Shown here piece after piece: positions 57,624 through 64,000 of a DNA stretch of 64,000 bases. This stretch comes from PALSA-660 sp963726435. GTDB taxonomy: Bacteria; Actinomycetota; Coriobacteriia; Anaerosomatales; PALSA-660. The stretch is taken from assembly GCA_963726435.1 (NCBI GenBank), contig CAVSCJ010000005.1:1-64000 (forward strand), written 5' to 3'. The number at the start of each line of letters is the position of its first letter. The stretch's first letter is position 1. The notes beneath the pieces are model-generated. The model made no database searches. It had not been told where the DNA came from and worked only from the letters and a program-made list of their open reading frames with translations. Made by a program: the position numbers and the translations under genes.

Positions 57624-57977
57624 CTAGGCGACCGGGACGACGACGACCGCCGTCCCGTACGCGATGATCTCGTTCGTGTTCTGCATCAGGTCGCTGGAGT
57701 CGAAGCGCATGCCGAGCACGCAATTGGCGCCCATCTGAATGGCGTGCTCCTCCATGCGCTCGACCGCCTCGTTGCGGCTGGTCTGCGCGAGCTCGGTGAA
57801 CATCGTCACCTCGCCGCCGACCATGCTCTCGATGCCTGCCGCGAACTGACCGACCACGCTGCGGCTCCGCACCGTGATCCCCCAGCAAGTGCCCAGCAAC
57901 TGCGATACGACGTAGCCGGGCGGCGGGTCGAAAGTCGTCGTGATCGGAAGCTTGCGAGCGTCGATGTGACCTGCCAT
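57624..57977 (-). CDS. UPF0145/YbjQ family protein
   Basis: The 117-residue protein has ITTTFDPPPGYVVSQLLGTC, WGITVRSRSVVGQFAAGIES, SRNEAVERMEEHAIQMGANC and VLGMRFDSSDLMQNTNEIIA. It matches the YbjQ/UPF0145 group, small pentamer-forming proteins of unknown function often found near metal or heme genes. The ATG at 57,977 is chosen for family length. It lies between hemB and the AhbD-like gene. Confidence 0.88.
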   Translation of the reverse strand: MAGHIDARKLPITTTFDPPPGYVVSQLLGTCWGITVRSRSVVGQFAAGIESMVGGEVTMFTELAQTSRNEAVERMEEHAIQMGANCVLGMRFDSSDLMQNTNEIIAYGTAVVVVPVA

Positions 57978-57982
57978 CTCTC

Positions 57983-58963
57983 CTACCCTTCCCGCAGCCA
58001 ACGGGCCGCGTCCTTCGCGTGGTACGTCAGGATCAGGTCCGCGCCGGCGCGCTTGAAGCCGGTCAGCGTCTCGAGGACCACACGCTTCTCGTCGATCCAC
58101 CCCTTGGCCGCGGCAGCCTTGACCATGGCGTACTCGCCCGAGACGTTGTAGGCCGCAGTCGGCATGCCGAAGGCTTCCTTCACGCGCCAGAGGACGTCCA
58201 TGTAGGCCAGCGCCGGCTTGACCATCACCAGGTCGGCGCCTTCCTCGATGTCGAGCTCGACCTCGCGCAGCGCCTCGTCGCCGTTGGCGGGATCCATCTG
58301 GTACTGGCTCCGGTCGCCGAACGCGGGGGCGCTGTCGGCGGCATCACGGAACGGACCGTAGTAGCCCGAGGCGTACTTGGCGGAGTAGGCCATGATCGGC
58401 ACGTCGGAGAAGCCCTCGGCGTCCAGCGCCGCGCGGATGGCCGCGACGCGGCCATCCATCATGTCCGAGGGTGCGACCATGTCGGCGCCGGCCTCGGCGT
58501 GGCTGACCGCGGTCTGCGCCAACATCTCGAGCGTCACGTCGTTGACGACGCAACCGCCCTCGTCGATCGCTCCGCAGTGCCCGTGCGACGTGTACTCGCA
58601 CATGCATACGTCGGTGATCACGTAGAGGTCGGGGGCGACCTGCTTCAGGCGCCGGATCGCCTGCTGCACGATGCCGTTCGCGTCGAAAGCCCCGCTGCCG
58701 GCCAGGTCCTTGGACTCGGGGAGCCCGAAGAGGATGACGGCGGGGATGCCGAGCGACAGCAGCTCGGCGGCCTCGGCGTCGAGCTGGTCGACCGTGATCT
58801 GGAAGACGCCGGGCATGGATGCGACCTCGTCGCGGAGTCCCTCGCCCGGCTTCACGAACAGCGGGTAGATCAGGTCTCCGGCGTCGAGCACCGTCTCACG
58901 GACCATGCGGCGGATCTGAGGGTTGCGGCGAAGCCGACGCATACGAACGCTGGGAAACTGCAT
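57983..58963 (-). CDS. hemB: Porphobilinogen synthase (delta-aminolevulinate dehydratase)
   Basis: HemB joins two 5-aminolevulinates into porphobilinogen. The 326-residue protein has MRRLRRNPQIRRMVRETVLD, LIYPLFVKPGEGLRDEVASM, the zinc segment CMCEYTSHGHCG, DMVAPSDMMDGRVAAIRAAL, IMAYSAKYASGYYGPFRDAA (active-site Lys) and YNVSGEYAMVKAAA. The ATG at 58,963 has AGGAG upstream. The three-Cys zinc form is present. Confidence 0.97.
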   Translation of the reverse strand: MQFPSVRMRRLRRNPQIRRMVRETVLDAGDLIYPLFVKPGEGLRDEVASMPGVFQITVDQLDAEAAELLSLGIPAVILFGLPESKDLAGSGAFDANGIVQQAIRRLKQVAPDLYVITDVCMCEYTSHGHCGAIDEGGCVVNDVTLEMLAQTAVSHAEAGADMVAPSDMMDGRVAAIRAALDAEGFSDVPIMAYSAKYASGYYGPFRDAADSAPAFGDRSQYQMDPANGDEALREVELDIEEGADLVMVKPALAYMDVLWRVKEAFGMPTAAYNVSGEYAMVKAAAAKGWIDEKRVVLETLTGFKRAGADLILTYHAKDAARWLREG

Positions 58964-59059
58964 ACCGTCACTCTCCTGACCGATGACCGGAGCGCGCAAG
59001 CGCCCTGCAGAAGGGTCGAGGCGCAACCGGCAAGCGGGTGCGCCTCGACATCGAGTACT

Positions 59060-59135
59060 TGGTGGAGACGACCGGAGTCGAACCGGCGACCTCTGCCGTG
59101 CGAAGGCAGCGCTCTCCCAACTGAGCCACGTCCCC
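59060..59135 (-). tRNA. tRNA-Ala (anticodon CGC)
   Basis: The reverse complement gives a full cloverleaf: acceptor GGGGACG/CGTCTCC, D-arm GCTCAGTTGGGAGAGC, anticodon stem CTGCC/GGCAG with loop TTCGCAC, T-loop GGTTCGACTCC, and an encoded CCA. The anticodon CGC reads GCG. It lies inside the hem gene cluster, between hemD and hemB on the same strand. Confidence 0.95.
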
Positions 59136-59255
59136 GTTCATGCCCGCCGCGCTGCGGAAGGGCTTGAATACTATGCCGAGCGTGCCCGCCTTTGTCAACG
59201 CGGGCAGGGCGCCCGGCGGGGCGACAGGCAAGCGCTGCGTGGCAGGTCAGGGGAC

Positions 59256-60074
59256 TCATTCGGGCGCACCTCCGAAGCGATCCACGATCGCCTTCACGAT
59301 GGCCTCGGAGGTCGGGGACTCCGCCTCCTCGTCGACCGCGATGCCCAGCTCGCGCAGCGCCCCGGTCGTCACGGGCCCGATGCTGACGACGACCCGGCCG
59401 ACGAGGATCCTCACGGCGTCCATCCCGACGCCGGCGAGGGCCCCGACGAATCTTCGCGCCGTGCCGCCGCTCGCGAAGACGATCGAGTCGAAGCCCCCGG
59501 CGGCGAGACGCTTCAGGACGTCGGCCGGAGGAGTCAAGGTCACCACCTGGTAGACAGGCGCGACATCGACGATCGCCCCGGACTCGCGCAGCTCCACCGG
59601 CAGCACTTCGCGGGCCTCCTGAGCGCGGGCGATCAGCACGCGCTCGCCCGCGCGCAGCCCGGCATCGCGAAGCGCGGCCACGAGCCCCTCGGCCCGGTAC
59701 CGCTCGGGCACGACGGCGGGCTCCACCCCGGACTCGCGAAGACGGTCGGCGGTCGCGCTGCCCACGACCGCGACGCGCACGTCGCGCAGGTCGCCGATCC
59801 GCAGACCGTGCATGCGCATCCGGGCGTCCAGGGCATCGACGCCGTTGGCGGAGGTGAGCAGGACCCAGTCGTAGGAGCCGAGCCGCTCGATGGCCGCGTC
59901 GGCCGCCTCCCAGTCCTCCGGATCGGCGATCTCGATGACCGGCAGCACCAGGACCTCGGCGCCGAGCGCCTCCAGCGGACCGGCCAGCGCCGACGCCTGG
60001 CTCTCCGAGCGGGTGACCACGACGGACCGGCCGCTCAGCGGCAGGTCGGCCCCTCGCGCGCTCTCCCCCGCCAA
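59256..60074 (-). CDS. hemD: Uroporphyrinogen-III synthase
   Basis: HemD closes the ring to uroporphyrinogen III. The 272-residue protein has the two-lobed pattern with SGRSVVVTRSESQASALAGP, WVLLTSANGVDALDARMRMH, RVLIARAQEAREVLPVELRE, FDSIVFASGGTARRFVGAL and VVVSIGPVTTGALRELGIAV. The family is weakly conserved, so neighbours hemC and hemB support the call. The start is TTG at 60,074. It is stand-alone, not fused to a SUMT methyltransferase. Confidence 0.9.
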   Translation of the reverse strand: MAGESARGADLPLSGRSVVVTRSESQASALAGPLEALGAEVLVLPVIEIADPEDWEAADAAIERLGSYDWVLLTSANGVDALDARMRMHGLRIGDLRDVRVAVVGSATADRLRESGVEPAVVPERYRAEGLVAALRDAGLRAGERVLIARAQEAREVLPVELRESGAIVDVAPVYQVVTLTPPADVLKRLAAGGFDSIVFASGGTARRFVGALAGVGMDAVRILVGRVVVSIGPVTTGALRELGIAVDEEAESPTSEAIVKAIVDRFGGAPE

Positions 60075-60084
60075 TTCTCCGCCC

Positions 60085-61059
60085 TCAGGTCTCTAGCCGG
60101 GAGTCGATCGCAGGACCCGGCACGGCGGAGGCGTCGCGGATCTCGGCGAGGATCTCGCCCGCGCCCAGGCCGAGCAGCCGCTTCACCATCGCCAGGCCGA
60201 GTCCCTCGGGGTCGGCGGCGATGCCCTCCATCCGCTCGCGCAGGATGGTCTTGCCGTCCACGGACCCCACGACCGCGTCCATCACGATCAGCCCGTCCTC
60301 CAGTCGCGCGTAGGCGCCGATCGGCACCTGGCAGCCGCCTTCGAGCGCGCGCATCACTACCCGCTCGGCGGCCACGCACGTCATCGTGTCGGCGTCGGCC
60401 AGATGATCGCAGACGTCGCGCATGAACTCGTCGGACTCGCGGATCTCCACACCGATGGCGCCCTGGCCGACGGCCGAGACCATCTGCGCGGTCGGGATGT
60501 AGTGCGTGATGCGGTCCGCCCAGCCCATGCGGGTGATGCCGGAGGCCGCGAGGATGACCGCGTCGAGCTCCCCCGTCTCGGCCTTGCGCATGCGGGTGTC
60601 GAGGTTGCCGCGCACGTCGACGATCTCGACGTCGGGGCGCAGCGCCCGCACCTGCGCGACCCGCCGAAGCGAACTGGTGCCGACACGCCCTCCGACCGGC
60701 AGTGTGACGAGCGTGTGCCCCGCTCCCGAGACGATCGCGTCGCGCGGGTCGACGCGCTTCGGCATCGCGGCTATGACGAGGCCTTCCGGCAGGGCGGTAG
60801 GCACGTCCTTCATCGAATGTACGGCCAGGTCCACTGCTCCGGCCTCCAGTTCGACCTCTATCTCCTTGGTGAAGAGCCCCTTGCCGCCCACCTTGGCCAG
60901 CGGCACGTCGAGGATCTTGTCGCCGGTGGTCTTGATGACCTTGATCTCGACGGGAAGGCCGGTCAGCGCGGTGACGAGCGCGCCGATGTACTCCGACTGC
61001 CACAGGGCGAGCTTGCTGCCCCGGGTGCCGATCGTCAGGTGGGTCCGCTCCTCAGCCAA
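60085..61059 (-). CDS. hemC: Hydroxymethylbilane synthase
   Basis: HemC joins four porphobilinogens. The 324-residue protein has IGTRGSKLALWQSEYIGALV, KIKT-type text (IKVIKTTGDKILDVPLAKVG), FTKEIEVELEAGAVDLAVHS, KDVPTALPEGL, GTSSLRRVAQVRALRPDVEI and EGGCQVPIGA, whose Cys holds the dipyrromethane cofactor. The hemA stop overlaps the start by eight bases. Confidence 0.97.
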   Translation of the reverse strand: MAEERTHLTIGTRGSKLALWQSEYIGALVTALTGLPVEIKVIKTTGDKILDVPLAKVGGKGLFTKEIEVELEAGAVDLAVHSMKDVPTALPEGLVIAAMPKRVDPRDAIVSGAGHTLVTLPVGGRVGTSSLRRVAQVRALRPDVEIVDVRGNLDTRMRKAETGELDAVILAASGITRMGWADRITHYIPTAQMVSAVGQGAIGVEIRESDEFMRDVCDHLADADTMTCVAAERVVMRALEGGCQVPIGAYARLEDGLIVMDAVVGSVDGKTILRERMEGIAADPEGLGLAMVKRLLGLGAGEILAEIRDASAVPGPAIDSRLET

Positions 61060-62403
61060 CGCACTCTCCTTCGTCCTCGTTGCGGGCAGGCTCGCCCCTT
61101 CGCAGCAGGGCGCGCAGCCCGCGTGAGCGGGCGGACTTCTCGACGTCTTCGAGCCCGTAGAGCATCCGGGCGACCTCGACCTGGGCGTACCCGTCCTTCT
61201 CGGCCGCCGCGTCGCGCAGCCGGGCGGTCGGCGCGTGCAGCATCTTGGACACGATCGCCTGCGAGAGCGCCTCGACGGTCGCCAGGTCCTTCTCGGACAG
61301 GGTCCCGAGGCGCTTCTGCGCCTTCGCGTACTCCTCTTCGCGGATCTGCTCGGCTGCGGCCCTGATAGCAGCGATCGTGGGCACGACCTCGAGCGACTCG
61401 ATCCACGCCTCGAAGACGGCGATCTCCTCGTCGATGATCACTTCCGCGCGGCGTGCCTCGCGCATGCGCTCCTCGAGGTTGGACTGCACGACGCCGTTGA
61501 GGTCGTCGATGTCGTAGACGAAGACGTTCGGCAGGTCGTTGACGGTCGGGTCGATGTCGCGCGGCACGGCGATGTCGATGAGGAACAGCGGCGCGCGACG
61601 CCCCTTCATCACGGCAGCGACCTGATGCTTCCCGATGACGTAGCCGGGCGCCGACGTCGACGAGATGACGATGTCGACGTCGTGCATGCGCTCGAAGAGC
61701 TCGCTCGTAGGGGATCGCCGCGCCCTCGAACCGCTCGGCGAGCTCCACGGCCCTCTCGTAGGTGCGGTTGGCAACGAGCACGGAGCGGACACCCTGGCTG
61801 ACCAGGTGCTTCGCGGTCAGCTCGCTCATCTTGCCGGCGCCGACGACCAGGATCGTGCGGCCCTCGAGCGTGTCGAAGACCTTCTTCGCCAGCTCGACGG
61901 CCGCGTAGCTGATCGACACCGCGTTCTCGCCGATGGCGGTCTCGGTGCGGACGCGCTTGCCGAGCTCGAACGACTGCCGGAACAGCTTGTGGAACAGACG
62001 CTGCGCCGTGCCGGACTCGCAGGAGAGGTCGTAGGCCTCCTTGCACCTGATGCAGGATCTGGGCCTCGCCGACGACCATCGAGTCGAGCGAGCAGACGAC
62101 GCGGAACAGGTGCTTGACGACAGCGTGATCCTCGACGACGTAGAGGTAGCGCGCCAGTTCGTGGCGGTCCAGGTCGTGGAACTCGCACAGGAAGTCGATG
62201 ACCGCGTCGGTCCCCGCCTCGGATGCGGCCACCGCGTAGACCTCGGTGCGGTTGCACGTCGAGAGGATGACGGCCTCCGCGATCTCCGTACCGTGGGTGA
62301 GCGACGAGAGCGCCTGCGGCTGCACGTGAGCAGGGAAGGTGAGCTTCTCGCGGATCTCGATCGGCGCGGTCTTGTGTGACAGACCGACAAGGGTCAGATG
62401 CAT
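61052..62403 (-). CDS. hemA: Glutamyl-tRNA reductase (frameshifted)
   Basis: HemA begins the C5 heme pathway. The text has MHLTLVGLSHKTAPIEIREK, VILSTCNRTEVYAVAASEAG (Cys50 catalytic), VCSLDSMVVGEAQILHQV, GENAVSISYAAVELAKKVF, ILVVGAGKMSELTAKHLVSQ (NADPH site), VISSTSAPGYVIGKHQVAAV and LIDIAVPRDIDPTVNDLPN. Indels near 62,045 and 61,705 break the frame; restored length is about 450 residues. A long, complex leader lies upstream at 62,464-62,563. Confidence 0.93.
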
Positions 62404-62463
62404 GCGGCCGTGTACTTCCTTCGAAGCGCTTGTGCCCGGCCTGTCGGGCGTTGGACATAGGGT

Positions 62464-62563
62464 CGCCCCCGCCGGAGCGATGCGTGTTGTTCAGGCAAGC
62501 GATGCCCGGCGGGGGCGGTGTCGTCCACGTTGGATACGCATCTCACTTGAGGCTTGCCTGAAC
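62464..62563 (-). promoter_or_regulatory. Structured leader upstream of hemA (three crossing complementary pairs)
   Basis: Three perfect complementary pairs occur in the order 1-2-3-1'-2'-3' on the minus strand: pair 1 is 62,552-62,563 with 62,489-62,500 (GCTTGCCTGAAC/GTTCAGGCAAGC), pair 2 is 62,536-62,542 with 62,479-62,485, pair 3 is 62,506-62,517 with 62,464-62,475 (CCGGCGGGGGCG/CGCCCCCGCCGG). The pairs cannot all form as simple nested stems. It does not match a riboswitch I know. It also sits where the SDR-like text ends. Confidence 0.55.
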
Positions 62564-62757
62564 GCCGAGAATCGTACCACCCGCGCTCCGGCAGCGGCAA
62601 CGCGGGGCGGACCGGCGTGCAGAGCCGAGGAGATATCGGCCTCGCGTGCGATCGGGGTCACGCCGGCTCCCCGAGCGGCGAACGCCTCCGCCGTGGCCCT
62701 GCCGATCCCGCTCGAGCCGCCGGTCACAACGACATGCTTGCCCGTCCAGTCGCTCAC
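62564..62757 (-). pseudogene. Truncated SDR-family (short-chain dehydrogenase) fragment
   Basis: The 64 recognisable residues start MSDWTGKHVVVTGGSSGIGR, the NAD(P)-binding Gly motif TGGSSGIG, then ATAEAFAARGAGVTPIAREA and RVAAAGARVVRFSA. SDR proteins are about 250 residues; here the catalytic Tyr-Lys part is absent. The similarity ends exactly where the structured hemA leader begins, at 62,563, after which the open frame continues as unrelated text to 62,491. The GTG start overlaps the stop of the upstream siroheme gene (GTGA). It is probably broken or part of a misassembly. Confidence 0.65.
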
Positions 62758-63440
62758 GCGTCGTCCGCGCCGTCCCCGCTCTGGGGCTCCATCGCGGCGG
62801 CGTGCTGCTCCAGCACGTCGTCTGCAGTCGGGTCCTCCCCCGCGTTGATCCGGTACAGCAGGTCGGAGTCAGCGATCGAGTCGAACAGAGGCTTCAGCTC
62901 GGCGTCGCCGACTCCGAACCGCTCGATGGCGCGCGTCCTCACCGCCCCCAGGAGCGCGGCGTAGATGCCCCACTCGGATCCGTAGGCCGCGGCGATCTGG
63001 CGGCGTACACGCTTGGCGACGGCGGGAGCGATCCCGCCGGTGGAGACGGTGATCTGCAGCGGCCCGCGCTGCACCACCGAGGGGACCGTGAAGTCGCTCG
63101 CGCCGGCGTCGGCCGCGATGCTCACCAGCACGCCGGCTGTCCTCGCCTCGTCGCGCACGGCCGCGTCGATCTCCGGCGAGCCCGAGGCACTGACGGCGAT
63201 GAATGCACCGGCAAGATCGCCGCGCACGTAGCCGCGCTGCTCGACGGTGAGGCTGCCGTCTGCTTCGAGACCGACCAGAGACGCGGAGGCGTCGGTGGTG
63301 ATGACCACCACGTCGGCACCGTGTGCCACAAGGGCGACCGCGGCTCTCTCGGCCGCGTGCGTCGAGCCGATGACGACCGCGAGCCGGCCGGTTACGTCCA
63401 GCAGCACGGGGTAGCGTTCGAAGCTTGGGGCAGGGCTCAT
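62754..63440 (-). CDS. Precorrin-2 dehydrogenase/sirohydrochlorin ferrochelatase-type protein (CysG N-terminal family)
   Basis: The 228-residue protein begins YPVLLDVTGRLAVVIGSTHA with an NAD-binding loop (unusually GSTHAAERA in place of the normal GGG-x-A), then ADVVVITTDASASLVGLEAD, FIAVSASGSPEIDAAVRDEA, FTVPSVVQRGPLQITVSTGG and APAVAKRVRRQIAAAYGSEW. This is the Met8p/CysG-B group, which oxidises precorrin-2 and may insert iron to form siroheme. It overlaps the upstream ccsA-like stop by ATGA. The altered Gly loop may weaken NAD binding. Confidence 0.85.
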   Translation of the reverse strand: MSPAPSFERYPVLLDVTGRLAVVIGSTHAAERAAVALVAHGADVVVITTDASASLVGLEADGSLTVEQRGYVRGDLAGAFIAVSASGSPEIDAAVRDEARTAGVLVSIAADAGASDFTVPSVVQRGPLQITVSTGGIAPAVAKRVRRQIAAAYGSEWGIYAALLGAVRTRAIERFGVGDAELKPLFDSIADSDLLYRINAGEDPTADDVLEQHAAAMEPQSGDGADDA

Positions 63441-64000
63441 GCGCCGGGGACCGCGAACACGTGGAAGCCTGCCGGGACGACTCGCGCGATGATCGCGAGG
63501 GCGATGACCAGCACCACACCCGCGAGCGCAACGCGCGCGGCCGTGCGCGCGGCGCCGTGCCGGTACTGCAGGTGGAGGTACGCTCCGAACACGGCCCACA
63601 CCGCCGCGGAGAGGATCACGCGCGGGTCGGCCCACCATCCCGCGACGTCGGTCTCGACCGCTCGCAGAACGCCCAGCAGCAGGCCTCCGGTGTAGACCGG
63701 GAAGGCGATCGCGATCGCACGGCGCGCGATGGTATCGGTCTGTGCGAGCGAGGGAAGGCGCTTGAACAGGGTGGAGGTGCGGTGGCTCTTGAGCTGCTCC
63801 TCGAGTCCCAGATAGGCGCCCGAGGCCACACCGCCGATGAAGAATCCCGCATTCGCGAACACGATGAGCACCACGTGCAGCGTGACACGCCAGCTCTCGA
63901 GCAGCGCGAGCTCCGCTTGCGACGGCGGTTTGACTGGAGAGCCGGCGCCCATGAACTGCGCGGCCACGAGGGCCAGCAGCGCGATCGGCACGAGGATCGT
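63437..64000 (-). CDS. CcsA/HemX-like cytochrome c assembly membrane protein (5' end outside window)
   Basis: Only the C-terminal part, about 188 residues, is in the window; the frame continues past 64,000. It has membrane helices and the CcsA hallmarks: ESWRVTLHVVLIVFANAGFF, GGVASGAYLGLEEQ and the WWD-type motif GWWADPRVI. CcsA handles heme during cytochrome c maturation; HemX is the relative that often precedes hemA. Adjacent siroheme and hem genes make the HemX-type role likely. The gene ends ATGA with the siroheme gene. Confidence 0.85.
   Translation of the reverse strand, partial: TILVPIALLALVAAQFMGAGSPVKPPSQAELALLESWRVTLHVVLIVFANAGFFIGGVASGAYLGLEEQLKSHRTSTLFKRLPSLAQTDTIARRAIAIAFPVYTGGLLLGVLRAVETDVAGWWADPRVILSAAVWAVFGAYLHLQYRHGAARTAARVALAGVVLVIALAIIARVVPAGFHVFAVPGA

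Noticed and set aside
62464..62563. Cobalamin or other known riboswitch before hemA
   Set aside because: The B12-box type sequence and the usual core motifs of known classes are not present, and the pair order does not fit them.

Overview
The window reads as two unrelated genomes joined at about position 11,940. The left part (1 to about 11,940) has moderate GC and many single-base frameshifts. It carries a complete rRNA operon on the minus strand (16S, tRNA-Ile, tRNA-Ala, 23S, 5S) behind four tandem promoters. Beyond these lie a VanW-domain protein, a Trm112-like protein, a LytR-CpsA-Psr (LCP) protein, two paralogous membrane-anchored proteins and the C-terminal half of an IS701-like transposase. 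The 16S text and the gene set look like Chloroflexota (Anaerolineae); that assignment is inference. The right part (about 11,940 to 64,000) is uniformly GC-rich and densely packed with ATGA/GTGA/TGATG gene overlaps. Its gene content fits a deep-branching Coriobacteriia-like actinobacterium (Anaerosomatales/OPB41 type), again inferred. At the join the interior of a transposase gene meets the interior of a topA gene, with no insertion-sequence end visible. An assembly chimera is the simplest explanation.

Layout of the right part. 11,934-21,484 holds housekeeping genes: truncated topA, an HD phosphohydrolase, a 5'-nucleotidase, hypB-hypA, tatC-tatA, two divergent STAS genes, two membrane-anchored tail proteins, an RseC-like protein and an amidohydrolase. 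21,549-24,085 is a menG-like methyltransferase coupled to a B12-type radical SAM gene. 24,217-39,061 is one long minus-strand surface-polysaccharide operon. It makes dTDP-rhamnose (rfbACBD), carries a complete set for GDP-D-glycero-D-manno-heptose (hddA, gmhA and a fused hddC-gmhB), and adds a hexose phosphate mutase, glycosyltransferases, an initiating sugar-phosphate transferase, an O-antigen ligase/polymerase with TPRs, and finally the redox regulator rex.

39,111-54,875 continues the polysaccharide theme: a glycosyltransferase fused to an FkbM-like methyltransferase, several GT2/GT4 enzymes, a methyltransferase, an ABC exporter, gmd and manC, a GT2-GtrA fusion, an ArnC-like transferase, galU and a GT-C-like membrane protein. 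54,892-64,000 is a tetrapyrrole cluster: a CcsA/HemX-like membrane protein, the precorrin-2 dehydrogenase type enzyme, hemA, hemC, hemD, a tRNA-Ala, hemB, a UPF0145 protein, an AhbC/AhbD/NirJ-like radical SAM protein and hemL. Early-pathway enzymes beside a siroheme-forming enzyme and an AhbD-like protein point to siroheme-dependent heme synthesis.

The strongest items for follow-up are the chimeric join, the GDP-heptose cluster with its fusion enzyme, an unusual leader upstream of hemA with three complementary element pairs in the order 1-2-3-1'-2'-3', a palindrome-rich in-frame segment in the AhbD-like gene, and the four tandem consensus rRNA promoters. Many genes on both sides carry single-base indels, often at homopolymers, so sequencing error is likelier than true gene decay.
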